Shown: piece by piece, positions 36,566 through 47,302 of the stretch | How positions within the stretch are numbered: the first letter of the stretch is position 1 | How the letters are laid out: every line of letters begins with the position of its first letter | Source of the DNA: Verrucomicrobiota bacterium | GTDB lineage: Bacteria; Verrucomicrobiota; Verrucomicrobiia; Opitutales; Opitutaceae | Reading direction: 5' to 3' | Length of the DNA stretch: 64,000 nt | NCBI GenBank assembly: GCA_016222805.1 | Contig: JACRQG010000004.1 | Coordinates: forward strand, 248,001-312,000 | The notes under the pieces: model-generated | What the model saw: only the letters and a program-made list of their open reading frames with translations | Databases searched by the model: none | Told to the model about the DNA's origin: nothing | Program-made: the position numbers and the translations under genes

Positions 36566-37795
36566 ATGAAACGCCTCGCCCCCTGGACCCTGCTGCTGGT
36601 GACCGTGCTCGTGCTGGTGGTGCCGCTGGCGCTGGCGGCGGCGGCCCCGGCCCAGGCCTCAGCCAAGTCGGATCGCTCGCCCGCGGCACCCATCGCCTCG
36701 GCGGTTTCGACGGTGACTGGCATCGCGATCTCCCCGTTGCTCGGCACCGGGGCCTACGGGGCGTACCAGTGGTTTTCCGCCAAAGACGAGGCGGCGCGTG
36801 CGGCCCTGCCGTGGTATGCGCAGGTATCGTTCTGGGTTCCGGCGCTGCTCCTGGTGGGACTATGCGCGGCGAAGGATGCGTTGGGAGCGGCGGTGCCGCC
36901 CGGATTGAAGAAGCCTCTCGACGTGATGGAAACCGTGGAAAACAAGTTCAGCGGCCTGATCGCGGCGGGTGCGGTCGTGCCCTTCGCGGTCAACACCATG
37001 ACGAAGATGCTCTTTGACGGCACGTCGGTGGCGGTGGCGGAAGCTCCGATCCTGGCCACCAGCGGGGTGGCGAGCATCCATCTGGCGGCGGCGGACATCA
37101 CGTGGTTGCTCAGTTTGCTGACGGTGCCGTTCGGGCTGGCGGTCTTCGCGGTCGTCTGGCTCGGGTCCCACGCGATCAACGTCCTGATCCTCCTCAGCCC
37201 TTGGGGCGCGATCGACGCCGGCCTGAAGGCGGCGCGAACCGCCCTGCTCGGCCTGGTGACGGTGGCGGCGACGATCAATCCCTGGGTGGGAGCCGTGCTT
37301 TCGCTGGTGGTCATCGTGGTCGCTTACCTCGTCGCGGGCTGGGCGTTCCGGCTGTCCATCTTCGGTTCGGTGTTCTGCTGGGATTTTCTCACCCGGCGGC
37401 GCCACCGGTTTGCCCCGGCGGAGAACGAGAACCTGATGTTTGCGGGTTCCGGCTGCCCGGGGGTGCCGGTGCGCACTTACGGGCGGTTGGTGAAGCCGGC
37501 GGCAGGCAGCCTGGAGTTCCGCTATCGCCCGTGGCTGGTGCTGCCGGAACGGTCGGCGACCCTTCCGGTGGAGCCGCGGCAGCTGGCGATCGGCGAGGGA
37601 CTCTTTTTCTCCGACGTGGTGGCAGAGGACGGGGCGACGCTCTTCTCACTACCCCCGCGCTATCACGGCCATGAGCCGGCCGTGGCGAAAGCGTATGCCA
37701 TGGGTGGCGGCGTGAAGCCAGCAGGCTTGCGCAAGGCGTGGGGGGCGTTGCGCGACATGCTGGGCGGCCGCGCGATGGAGAAGGCGCCGGCGTAG
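36566..37795 (+). CDS. Exported polytopic membrane protein of unknown function
   Basis: A 409-residue protein. A cleavable-looking signal (MKRLAPWTLLLVTVLVLVVP...APAQA) is followed by several membrane segments: YAQVSFWVPALLLVGLCAA, SLLTVPFGLAVFAVVWLGS and WVGAVLSLVVIVVAYLVAG. The C-terminal ~120 residues are soluble, with FRYRPWLVLPERSATLPV and a Gly-rich end. The family is not recognised. Start ATG 36566 follows CCCCC without a Shine-Dalgarno. Nothing nearby indicates the role. Confidence 0.7.
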   Translation: MKRLAPWTLLLVTVLVLVVPLALAAAAPAQASAKSDRSPAAPIASAVSTVTGIAISPLLGTGAYGAYQWFSAKDEAARAALPWYAQVSFWVPALLLVGLCAAKDALGAAVPPGLKKPLDVMETVENKFSGLIAAGAVVPFAVNTMTKMLFDGTSVAVAEAPILATSGVASIHLAAADITWLLSLLTVPFGLAVFAVVWLGSHAINVLILLSPWGAIDAGLKAARTALLGLVTVAATINPWVGAVLSLVVIVVAYLVAGWAFRLSIFGSVFCWDFLTRRRHRFAPAENENLMFAGSGCPGVPVRTYGRLVKPAAGSLEFRYRPWLVLPERSATLPVEPRQLAIGEGLFFSDVVAEDGATLFSLPPRYHGHEPAVAKAYAMGGGVKPAGLRKAWGALRDMLGGRAMEKAPA

Positions 37796-37966
37796 CGGGC
37801 CCGGTGTTTGGGCAGGCAGTCCGCGCGCGGGCGACGCGTGGGAGGGTTCGCCGGTTCCGGCGGACGCGAAACTCAAGGCCGGTGCCGCCGTCAAGCGCAG
37901 CTCACAGGACCGGACGGCGTCCGATTCCCTTCCACCAACCCGTCCGTGGAGACGGGTAACAAGAAT

Positions 37967-38722
37967 TCAGCGACCGGAGCAGCGGCGGCGCAACGCGCCC
38001 AGCAGCGCGACGGCAGCGCTGAGCAGGCCCAGGTTGTAGACGGTCTCCGGAACCTCGTGGGCGTGAGTCTCGCCCTGGGCGTCGTGGGAGAAAGGCGCAA
38101 AATGCAGCGAGTAGTTCGTGCTGTTCTTCTTTTGCTGGATGATCTCGTCGTAGAGATCGAAGTGCACCGCGAATCCGGCGTTCAGCCCACTCGTGTCCAC
38201 GAGGAACGAATGGTAGAGGAGGCCCCCGTTGGCGGCGGTCTGGAGCCCGCCTGGATCGTCCATGGAGTTGTACACCACGGCGCGGTCGTTCGCGCCAAAG
38301 TAGAACTGCACTTCAGCGAACCACGTGGCGTAGATCCCGTGGGTGGGGAGCGTCGGAAAGATGTTGGAATTGTCGACCGGCGGGCCGCCGTACTGCATGT
38401 TGCTGGCCGCCCCGGTGTAGGAATAAGTCGTGCCGTTGATGCTAAAGGAGCCGAAGTCCGCCGTTGGGGCGCCCCCGCTCGTCTCGCCGACTTTCGGGAC
38501 GATGGCCGCGGAAATGTAGAACTTGTCGAAGTTCTCCCCCACGGGAACATTGGTCGTCGGATCGAGCAGGGCGACCAGCACGAACGGGTCGTTGGTCGCA
38601 TAGACGGTTTCGTCGCCGCCGCCCACGTACGTTCCCCCGAGCACGTCGAGTTGCAGCCGCGGCACGGCGAACAGCGCCGACGGGAACACCAGGGAGAATG
38701 CCAGAAGGACGAGCTTTTTCAT
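37967..38722 (-). CDS. Secreted protein with VPE-type C-terminal sorting signal
   Basis: A 251-residue exported protein. Signal peptide MKKLVLLAFSLVFPSALFA; a beta-rich body with Gly/Asp-rich loops (DVLGGTYVGGGDETVYA; DKFYISAAIVPK); C-terminus VPETVYNLGLLSAAVALLGA followed by RRRCSGR, a variant of the VPDSG/PEP-CTERM sorting signal. Related exported proteins usually carry a choice-of-anchor-like domain; catalytic residues are not seen. I start at 38722 because it gives a standard signal peptide; an ATG at 38746 is also in frame. Confidence 0.8.
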   Translation of the reverse strand: MKKLVLLAFSLVFPSALFAVPRLQLDVLGGTYVGGGDETVYATNDPFVLVALLDPTTNVPVGENFDKFYISAAIVPKVGETSGGAPTADFGSFSINGTTYSYTGAASNMQYGGPPVDNSNIFPTLPTHGIYATWFAEVQFYFGANDRAVVYNSMDDPGGLQTAANGGLLYHSFLVDTSGLNAGFAVHFDLYDEIIQQKKNSTNYSLHFAPFSHDAQGETHAHEVPETVYNLGLLSAAVALLGALRRRCSGR

Positions 38723-38851
38723 CGAAATCGTGCGCAGAAATAGCATGGCATGTGCCCGGGATCGAAGGGCACCTGGGACCGTCTCCGGTCGTCAGCCTAG
38801 GCGCTGGATTCCAGTGGCTTGGGGCACTACGTAGCGCGCGATTTTTTCAGG

Positions 38852-38871
38852 CTAGGTACATTCTAACCTAG
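38852..38871. promoter_or_regulatory. Inverted repeat in the divergent region before cstA
   Basis: CTAGGT (38852-38857) and ACCTAG (38866-38871) form a dyad with an 8-nt spacer, in an AT-richer patch between the sorted secreted protein and cstA. It may be an operator or promoter element for either gene; the factor is unknown. The half-site resembles the AACCTA of the palindrome at 95-133, which may be chance. Confidence 0.3.
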
Positions 38872-38979
38872 AGTGTTTTGGGGGGATCTGTAAGCTCTGC
38901 CGACGCGAAATCGATGCCTGGTCTGTGCGCTTGCCCCGGGTGGGGGTGGTGACCAACGTCGGCATCCTTCCTCCGCCCC

Positions 38980-41052
<2,073 letters not shown>

Positions 41053-41063
41053 GCCGGCGCCGG

Positions 41064-41609
41064 TCAGCGACCGCGGTGGAGCAGCGTGGCGACCCCGGTT
41101 CGCACCGCGGGCAGGTGGCTCTTCAGGTAATGGCGCAGCCAGTAGGCATAGCGCCGCGGGCGGCGACGGATGTCGGCCTCCAGTTTCGCGAGATCCTGGC
41201 GGGCCACGCGGGCGACTTCGGCCGGATTCGGGTCGACCTGGGCTGGCACGGGGCCGAAGTAGACGTAGACGATTTCGTTTTCGGTGAGGCCGCCGGGAAG
41301 GGAGGTCCGGTAGGCGGCGCGGAAAGCGTAACGCAACCGGGTGGTCGCACCCAGTTCCTCGGCGAGGCGGCGGCGCGCGGCCTGGAGCGTTCGTTCGCCC
41401 GGGCGGGGATGGCCGCAGCACGAGTTGGCCCAGAGGCCGGCGGAGTGGTACTTGGCCCGGCTGCGCTGTTGCAGCAGCAGGCGACCCTCGCGGTCGACGA
41501 GGAAGATGGAAAACGCCCGATGGCGCAGGCCTTCGCGGTGGACGCGCAGTTTCTCGGCGCGCCCCACGGCGCGATTGCAGGAATCGACGAGGATCAACTC
41601 TTCGGGCAT
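41064..41609 (-). CDS. idi: Isopentenyl-diphosphate delta-isomerase, type I
   Basis: A 181-residue NUDIX-fold enzyme that interconverts isopentenyl and dimethylallyl diphosphate, the two building blocks of isoprenoids. Active-site segments are intact: HRAFSIFLVD, WANSCCGHPRPGE (catalytic Cys and metal-site His) and LTENEIVYVYFG (catalytic and metal Glu). Length is normal. Its 3' end converges with cstA and it is divergent from the ebo-type genes that follow; the nearby UbiA-type prenyltransferase makes an isoprenoid link plausible. Confidence 0.92.
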   Translation of the reverse strand: MPEELILVDSCNRAVGRAEKLRVHREGLRHRAFSIFLVDREGRLLLQQRSRAKYHSAGLWANSCCGHPRPGERTLQAARRRLAEELGATTRLRYAFRAAYRTSLPGGLTENEIVYVYFGPVPAQVDPNPAEVARVARQDLAKLEADIRRRPRRYAYWLRHYLKSHLPAVRTGVATLLHRGR

Positions 41610-41824
41610 GGGCTCGGCAGGCTGGCAAGACGACCGGGGTGTGGCGAGGTGACACTGGGACGGCGCGGCCCGCCGGGATCACGTCTGCGGACGGGCTGCC
41701 TCAGGGATTGCTTTGACGCCAACGGGGCGCAACGTCCTCCTCGTTTCCCTCCGTCGACGTGGCCGCCACCCGCTCCCATCGCAGCTCCGGACAATTGCCG
41801 GCATCGCCTCAACCCAAGGCGATT

Positions 41825-42094
41825 GTGGATCATGGATTCGTGCCGGTCCGAGCGAAGTTGATCGAAGTCGCGGCTTTTCTTGATCGGGTCGAGCGGTACG
41901 CCATCGCTGACGACTTTCGTTGTACGGCGCTGCGGTCGGCGGCCGCGGTGTTGATCGATGGCCGGCCCGAGCGGGCGCGCCGCATCCTGGAAGCGTTGAG
42001 TGATCCCACGACCAAACCTGAGGCCAAGTCGTCCGGAAAAGCGGCGCTGGGGGCCTGGCAGCGACCGGGCAGGAAGAAGGGAAGCGGGAGGTGA
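41825..42094 (+). CDS. Small conserved-looking hypothetical protein
   Basis: An 89-residue protein with no signal peptide or membrane helix. The ordered part ([18 protein letters not shown], then [27 protein letters not shown]) looks like a compact helical bundle, and the tail is basic. I recall similar short proteins in Opitutaceae genomes but have no function for them. GTG 41825 is preferred because AAGG lies five bases upstream; a GTG at 41759 is also open. It precedes the ebo-type genes by 100 bp on the same strand and may be part of that unit. Confidence 0.55.
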   Translation: MDHGFVPVRAKLIEVAAFLDRVERYAIADDFRCTALRSAAAVLIDGRPERARRILEALSDPTTKPEAKSSGKAALGAWQRPGRKKGSGR

Positions 42095-42194
42095 GGGGCT
42101 GGAGCATTCCGCTTCCGCGTCCTCCTCTATTCGCCCGGGCTCCCCGCTTCTCCCGCCCTTCCACCCGCCGATTCTCTTCCCTCTCCGTTCTCCC

Positions 42195-43013
42195 ATGCGC
42201 TACATCGAACCGCACGGCCACATGGTGAGCCGCACGACCGACGACTACCAGGCGATGGTCACGGCGGGGTGCGAGGCCGTGTGCGAGCCGGCCTTCTGGG
42301 CGGGTTTCGACCGCGGTTCGGTCGACGGATTCCGCGACTACTTCCGGCAGTTGACCGAATATGAGCCGGCGCGGGCGGCGAAATTCCTGCTGCCGCACTA
42401 CTGCTGGCTTTGCCTGAACCCCAAGGAGTCCGAGGATCTGGTGCTGGCGCGCGAGGTCCTGGCGATGATCCCGGAGTTCCTCGGGCGGCCCAACGTGCTC
42501 GGCATCGGCGAAATCGGGCTCAACCGCAACACCCGCAACGAACTCGCCGTCCTCGAGCAGCACGTGGAACTGGCCGTGCGCCACGATCAGTTGATCCTGG
42601 TCCACACCCCGCACCTGGAGGACAAGCTCAAGGGAACCAACCTGATCCTCGCGGTGCTCGGCGCGCACCGGGGGGTGCGGCCGGAGCGGGTAATCATTGA
42701 TCACGTCGAGGAGCATACGATCGCGCGGGTCCTCGATCGCGGCTACTGGGCGGGCATCACCTTGTATCCGGATTCCAAGTCGTCGCCGCCGCGGGCGGTG
42801 GATATGCTCGAGATCTGCGGGCGCGAGCGCATCTGGCTGAATTCCGCCTGCGACTGGGGCGTGAGTGATCCCCTCGCGGTGCCGAAGACGGCGCTGGAGA
42901 TGCGCCGCCGCGGCCATGACGAGGACTTTGTCGATGCGGTCTTCTACCGCAATCCGGTGCGCTTCCTCTCGCAATGTCCCCGGTTTGTGATCGGGGCCGG
43001 ACGGCCGGAGTGA
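42195..43013 (+). CDS. eboB: TatD-like metal-dependent hydrolase (EboB-type)
   Basis: A 272-residue amidohydrolase-fold protein. Metal-binding signatures of TatD-type enzymes are visible: EPHGHMVSR at the N-terminus (His7, His9), [31 protein letters not shown] and a late NSACDWG. The pattern closely follows the hydrolase of cyanobacterial ebo clusters, where the genes are required for export or assembly of secondary metabolites such as scytonemin. The metal and substrate are not known. A C/T-rich leader (42170-42194) precedes the ATG, and eboE begins 33 bases downstream. Confidence 0.82.
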   Translation: MRYIEPHGHMVSRTTDDYQAMVTAGCEAVCEPAFWAGFDRGSVDGFRDYFRQLTEYEPARAAKFLLPHYCWLCLNPKESEDLVLAREVLAMIPEFLGRPNVLGIGEIGLNRNTRNELAVLEQHVELAVRHDQLILVHTPHLEDKLKGTNLILAVLGAHRGVRPERVIIDHVEEHTIARVLDRGYWAGITLYPDSKSSPPRAVDMLEICGRERIWLNSACDWGVSDPLAVPKTALEMRRRGHDEDFVDAVFYRNPVRFLSQCPRFVIGAGRPE

Positions 43014-43046
43014 AGTTTCCCTCCCGCGGCGGCAGAACCTGTGCGG

Positions 43047-44264
43047 ATGAAGCTCGGACCTGATCTCCATCTGGCGTATTGCACCAACGTCCATCGCGGC
43101 GAGACGTGGGCGGAGACGCTGGCGGCGCTGGAGCGGCACACGTTGCCGGTGCGCCGGCGGGTGGCGGCCGGTCGGCCGTACGCCATCGGACTGCGGCTCG
43201 GCCAGCGGGCGGCGGCGGAGCTCGCCCACGAAGGCACGCTGGCGGAGTTCCAGCGCTGGCTGGAGCGGCACGACTGCTACGTTTTCACGATCAACGGATT
43301 TCCCTTCGGCAACTTCCATGGCACACGCGTGAAGGAACAGGTGTATGCGCCGGATTGGTCCACGCCGGAGCGCGTTGCGTACACCCTGCAACTCTTCGAA
43401 CTGCTGGCGCGGTTCCTGCCGGCCGGCGTTTCCGGCAGCGTCAGCACGGTGCCGGCGTCGTTCAAGGGATTCGTGGCAGCAGACCCCGGCCGGCGCCCGG
43501 CGCTCTACGCGCGGTTGACCGAATGTGCCCTGAAGATCGCCGACCTGGCTGATCGCACCGGTCGCGATCTGCACCTCGGCCTGGAACCCGAGCCGCTGTG
43601 TGTACTGGAGACAACCGCCGAGACGGTGGCCTTTTTCGCCGAATGGGCCACGCGGGAGCCCGCCGTGGAGCGCGATCACCTCCGCCGAGTGGTGGGGGTG
43701 AACTACGATTGCTGCCACCTGGCCGTTGAATTCGAAACGCCCCGGAGGGCGCTTGATCGGCTCGAGGCCGCCGGCCTGCGGCTCAGCAAGCTCCACCTCA
43801 GCTCGGCGCTACGGGTGCGGCCGGATGCGGCCGGGCGCGCGGCACTCGCGGCCTTTGTCGAGCCCGTCTACCTGCACCAGGTCGTCGCGGGCTGCGCGAG
43901 TGAACCGACGGTACGGCGGCGCTGGGTCGACCTGCCGGAGGCGCTGGCCGATCCCGGGCCAATGGCGGAGAACGAGGAATGGCGCGTGCACTTTCATGTG
44001 CCGCTGCACGCCGCGCCGGGTGAACCGTTTGCCGACACCCGCGACCACCTCCTTGGCGCCCTGGACTGGCTGCGGGATCATCCGTCGGCCTGTTCGCACC
44101 TCGAGATGGAGACCTACACGTGGGAAGTGCTCCCGCCGGCCCTGCGGCTGCCCGTGGAGGAGCAGTTGGTGCGCGAATACGCCTGGACGCTGCGGGCCCT
44201 CGCGGAGCGGGGACTGGCGTCGCCCGCGGAGGTAGTCGCGATCCCGGGGGAGCCGTCGCGGTGA
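43047..44264 (+). CDS. eboE: Metabolite traffic protein EboE (sugar-isomerase-like TIM barrel)
   Basis: A 405-residue protein. The N-terminal segment LAYCTNVHRGETWAETL and the middle YVFTINGFPFGNFHGTRVKEQVYAPDW are typical of EboE. Further TIM-barrel metal-site-like elements follow: LEPEPLCVLET, GVNYDCCHLAVEFE and SKLHLSSAL. It belongs to the xylose-isomerase-like barrel superfamily, but the reaction is unknown. ATG 43047 is chosen; GTG 43041 is two codons upstream. Its stop overlaps the GTG of eboC, so the two are translationally coupled. Confidence 0.85.
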   Translation: MKLGPDLHLAYCTNVHRGETWAETLAALERHTLPVRRRVAAGRPYAIGLRLGQRAAAELAHEGTLAEFQRWLERHDCYVFTINGFPFGNFHGTRVKEQVYAPDWSTPERVAYTLQLFELLARFLPAGVSGSVSTVPASFKGFVAADPGRRPALYARLTECALKIADLADRTGRDLHLGLEPEPLCVLETTAETVAFFAEWATREPAVERDHLRRVVGVNYDCCHLAVEFETPRRALDRLEAAGLRLSKLHLSSALRVRPDAAGRAALAAFVEPVYLHQVVAGCASEPTVRRRWVDLPEALADPGPMAENEEWRVHFHVPLHAAPGEPFADTRDHLLGALDWLRDHPSACSHLEMETYTWEVLPPALRLPVEEQLVREYAWTLRALAERGLASPAEVVAIPGEPSR

Positions 44265-45007
44265 ACTCGACCGGGCCGGGACGGGCGGAGCAGCGGTGGC
44301 GCGCGTGGTGGGATCTGGCCCGGGCCGGCAACCTGCCGTCGGTGGCGAGCAACGTGACGGCGGCGCTGGTGTTGGCGGGGGCTGGCCGGGAGGCGGCGGT
44401 GTCGCCGGGCCTGCTGGCGCTCGCCGTGGTGGCCGGTGGCCTCACTTACGCCGGTGGTGCGACGTTGAACGATGTGGCCGATGCGGCCTTCGATGCCCGG
44501 CATCGTCCGGAGCGGGCCATCCCGCGCGGTGTGATTTCGCGCGGTGCGGCGGCGGCGGTCGGCGCGGGCGAGATGATCGTGGGCCTGGGCCTGCTGGTGG
44601 CGGCCGGGGCGGGCGTGGGATGGGTGCTGGCTTTGGCGGCGACAATCCTCGCGTACGACTGGCTGCACAAGCGCTGGTCCGGGTCGATCCTCCTCATGGC
44701 GGGCTGCCGGGTGCTGCTGGGCTTGTCGGTAGCGAGTTTGGGAGGGAAGATTGCCGGGTGGCCGTTGCTGATCTGGCGGGCGGTGCTGTTTTCCTATATC
44801 GCGGGATTGAGTTGGCTGGCGCGGCGGGAATACCGGCCCGGTGCGCCCGCGGCGGCGATCGGCCGCCAGGTCGGACGGTTGCTGGCCTTCATTCCGTTGG
44901 TGGATGCGGTGGCGCTCGCGGTCTGCGGAGCGTGGGGTTGGGCCATCGCGTGTGCGCTGGCGGTGCCGGCCGGACGGCTGGCCCAGCGACTCGCGGCATC
45001 GACCTAA
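44261..45007 (+). CDS. eboC: UbiA-family prenyltransferase (EboC-type)
   Basis: A 248-residue integral-membrane protein with ~7 helices. It has both prenyl-diphosphate-binding motifs: NDVADAAFD near residue 70 and YDWLHK near 132. It would attach an isoprenoid chain to an aromatic or other acceptor. At ~250 residues it is short for UbiA (usually ~290) but contains both motifs. The GTG start overlaps the eboE stop. Together with eboB and eboE, and with idi across a divergent gap, it forms a reduced ebo cluster lacking visible eboA, eboD and eboF here. Confidence 0.85.
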   Translation: MNSTGPGRAEQRWRAWWDLARAGNLPSVASNVTAALVLAGAGREAAVSPGLLALAVVAGGLTYAGGATLNDVADAAFDARHRPERAIPRGVISRGAAAAVGAGEMIVGLGLLVAAGAGVGWVLALAATILAYDWLHKRWSGSILLMAGCRVLLGLSVASLGGKIAGWPLLIWRAVLFSYIAGLSWLARREYRPGAPAAAIGRQVGRLLAFIPLVDAVALAVCGAWGWAIACALAVPAGRLAQRLAAST

Positions 45008-45031
45008 CGAGGCAGCACCTCAGACTTTGAT

Positions 45032-45107
45032 CACCGCGGGTGAAGACGAATGAACACAGATGGGGTGGTCTTCATTCGTGTTCATTTGTGTCCCTCCGCG
45101 GTTCTCT
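45032..45107. repeat. Diverged copy of the composite inverted repeat
   Basis: An ACCGCGGGTGAAGACGAATG left arm (45032-45060) faces a TTCATTCGTGTTCATTTGTG right arm (45071-45102). It resembles the inner inverted repeat of the copies at 983-1105 and 26405-26531, but is shorter. It lies just past the 3' end of eboC. Confidence 0.55.
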
Positions 45108-45193
45108 GGTTTGGAGAACTTGACTGGTTCACCGCGAGTTCCGGATTTCGAGGATTCCAGTGTTTGAGCGTGGCGTTGCTTCGCCTCGGTTTC

Positions 45194-45274
45194 CCTGTGG
45201 GCGGGGCGAAGTCGCCCCGCACGGACCGGGCGCCGCTCCGGAAGGGCGCGGGGCGGAGTCGCCCCGCCCACAGG
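45194..45274. repeat. Double GGGCGGGGC palindrome
   Basis: The outer 14-bp arms at 45194-45207 (CCTGTGGGCGGGGC) and 45261-45274 are perfect reverse complements, and each contains its own inner GGGGCGA/GCCCC-type hairpin. One arm is the unit also seen at 26593 and 63769. It occupies the 391-bp gap between eboC and the monophosphatase gene, which otherwise holds nothing recognisable. Confidence 0.65.
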
Positions 45275-45398
45275 AACGTAACCAAGCACTGCTGGAGTGG
45301 ACTCAGTTGAAGGGCATCCGTCTTGCCCCGCAGCGACCACGTGCTCCGCGGGCGGCTACCGGCTTACTGCAGACGATGCAGCTTCCTGCGAGCGAAAC

Positions 45399-46220
45399 TC
45401 ACGCTCCGCCCAGCCCACCCGCGTCCCGCAGCACCTGTAGCATGGCTTCGTGCAGGCGCCCGTTGCTGGCGACATAGCGACCGCGATCCTGGCGCTGGGG
45501 ACGCGGTTCGCCCCGGTAATCGGAGATCCGGCCACCCGCTTCCTGCACGAGGAGGATCCCGGCCATCACGTCGTAGGTCTTCAGGTCCTTTTCCCAGTAG
45601 CCGTCGAGCCGGCCGGCGGCGACCCAGGCGAGATCGAGCGCGGCGGAACCGAGTCGGCGCTCGCCCCGGATGTGCTGGAGGAAGGCGCCCCATTCCTTGA
45701 GGTTGTTGTCGGGGTTAAGGTGCTTGTCGTAGGGAAAACCGGTGGACACGAGGGCGTCGTTCAACGCCGCCGTATCCGAAACGTGCAGGACCTGACCGTT
45801 GAGGTGGGCGCCTGCGCCCCGCGCGGCGGAAAAGAGTTCATCGCGGCAGGGGTCGTAAATCACGCCGAGCAGGGGCGAGCGGTCCGGAGTCGCGAGCGCG
45901 ATGCTCGTGCAGAAATGCGGCAGCCGGCCGGCGAAGTTCACGGTGCCGTCGATCGGATCGACAAACCAGTGCAGCGGAGCCTGGTCCGCGGGAGCGCCCT
46001 GGCCTCCGCCTTCCTCGCCGACGATGTGATGGTCGGGAAAACGTGCGACCAATTCCCGCACGAGGAAGGCCTCCGCCTCGGTGTCGGCTGCGGTCACGAC
46101 ATCCGAGCGCGTGGACTTGCGGGCCGAGATCGGGATCGGCGCCGCGAAATGGCGGCGGAGGATTTCGCCTGCCGCCCGCGCGAGGGCGGCCACCTCCGGC
46201 AGGATTTCGATGGGTGCCAT
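45399..46220 (-). CDS. suhB: Inositol monophosphatase family protein
   Basis: A 273-residue metal-dependent phosphatase. Family motifs are VGEEGG (metal-binding Glu), VDPIDGTVNFAGRLPHF (metal-site Asp residues) and LDLAWVAAGRLDGYWEKDLKTYDVMAG (third metal-site region). The normal substrate is inositol-1-phosphate, though related enzymes act on NADP or other sugar phosphates. Length is typical. It is divergently arranged with the dehydrogenase gene at 46352, 131 bp away. Confidence 0.88.
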   Translation of the reverse strand: MAPIEILPEVAALARAAGEILRRHFAAPIPISARKSTRSDVVTAADTEAEAFLVRELVARFPDHHIVGEEGGGQGAPADQAPLHWFVDPIDGTVNFAGRLPHFCTSIALATPDRSPLLGVIYDPCRDELFSAARGAGAHLNGQVLHVSDTAALNDALVSTGFPYDKHLNPDNNLKEWGAFLQHIRGERRLGSAALDLAWVAAGRLDGYWEKDLKTYDVMAGILLVQEAGGRISDYRGEPRPQRQDRGRYVASNGRLHEAMLQVLRDAGGLGGA

Positions 46221-46351
46221 GCTCCCACGCTCGCTGGACCGGCGGCGACGGCCAGAACGAAATGGACGGTGCGCTCCGGGTCGCCGGGCGGTTCCCTCGC
46301 GGGGTGTCTTTCGGTTGGCCCCCGCCTCTGCCGGCGGTTAGGGAGAATCGC

Positions 46352-47221
46352 ATGAACTCCCCGCGCATCGCGTTCCTCGGACTTGGCATCATGGGTGGCG
46401 GTATGACCCGCCGGCTTCTCGGCGCAGGTTTTTCCCTTTCGGTCCATAATCGCAACCCGACGCGGGCGGCGGCGCTGGGAGAGGCGGGCGCCCGCGTGGC
46501 GGAGACTCCGCGCGCCGCCGCGGCCGGGGCGGATCTGATCTTCAGCATGGTGGCCGACGATGCGGCGTCGCGGGCCGTCTGGCTCGGCGAGGCTGGTGCG
46601 CTCGCCGGGGTCGCTCCCGGCGCGGTGCTGGTCGAATGCAGCACCCTGACGGTGGGCTGGGTGCGGGAACTGGCGGAAGCCGCGGCGCGGCGGGGCTGCA
46701 CGCTGGTCGATGCGCCGGTGGCTGGCAGCCGGGATGCGGCGGCCGCGGGCGAACTGAAGTTCCTGGTGGGTGGTCCGGATGAGGCGCTGGCGCGGATTCG
46801 CCCGGCGCTCGAGGTCATGGGCAAGGTCGTGCTGCATCTGGGCCCGACCGGCAGCGGCGCGACGATGAAGCTGATCAATAACTTCCTCGCCGGCGTGCAG
46901 GTGGCGGCCTTTGGCGAGGCGCTGGCCTGGATCGAGCGCAGCGGACTGGAGCGGGCGCAGGCGATCGCGATGCTAACCGGCGGGGCGGTGGGCAGTCCGG
47001 TCGTGAAGACCATCGCGGCCCGGATGGAGGCGGCCGACTACACGCCGCATTTTTACCTGCGACTGATGGCCAAGGACCTGGGCTATGCGATTGGCGAAGG
47101 CGGCCAGGTGGGCGTCGAGTTGGCGACGGCGGCGGCGGCGCTGGGGCGGTTTCGCGCCGCCGTGGCCGCGGGTCACGGCGACAGCGACATGGCGGCCGTG
47201 GTGCGACCGCTGCAGGCGTGA
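46352..47221 (+). CDS. Beta-hydroxyacid dehydrogenase family oxidoreductase
   Basis: A 289-residue NAD(P)-dependent dehydrogenase of the 3-hydroxyisobutyrate/tartronate-semialdehyde class. It has GLGIMGGGM at the N-terminus, LVDAPVAGSRDAAAAG (substrate-binding loop), the catalytic Lys region MKLINNFLAG, and a C-terminal helical domain with KDLGYAIGEG. The substrate is uncertain; a small 3-hydroxyacid is likely. ATG 46352 has GGGAGA six bases upstream, one of the clearer Shine-Dalgarnos in the window. Confidence 0.88.
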   Translation: MNSPRIAFLGLGIMGGGMTRRLLGAGFSLSVHNRNPTRAAALGEAGARVAETPRAAAAGADLIFSMVADDAASRAVWLGEAGALAGVAPGAVLVECSTLTVGWVRELAEAAARRGCTLVDAPVAGSRDAAAAGELKFLVGGPDEALARIRPALEVMGKVVLHLGPTGSGATMKLINNFLAGVQVAAFGEALAWIERSGLERAQAIAMLTGGAVGSPVVKTIAARMEAADYTPHFYLRLMAKDLGYAIGEGGQVGVELATAAAALGRFRAAVAAGHGDSDMAAVVRPLQA

Positions 47222-47260
47222 CGGAGGAAAATTGTTCACGCCTCCTCGCGGGACGAAGCC

Positions 47261-47296
47261 AAGAGAAAGGCCGTCCGGAAGTTGTTCCGGACGGCC
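47261..47296 (-). terminator. Intrinsic terminator downstream of tmRNA
   Basis: GGCCGTCCGG (47269-47278) pairs perfectly with CCGGACGGCC (47287-47296) across an 8-nt loop. On the minus strand the hairpin is followed by TTTCTCTT. Its position just beyond the tmRNA CCA end fits transcription termination of ssrA. Confidence 0.75.
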
Positions 47297-47302
47297 CAAG
47301 CA

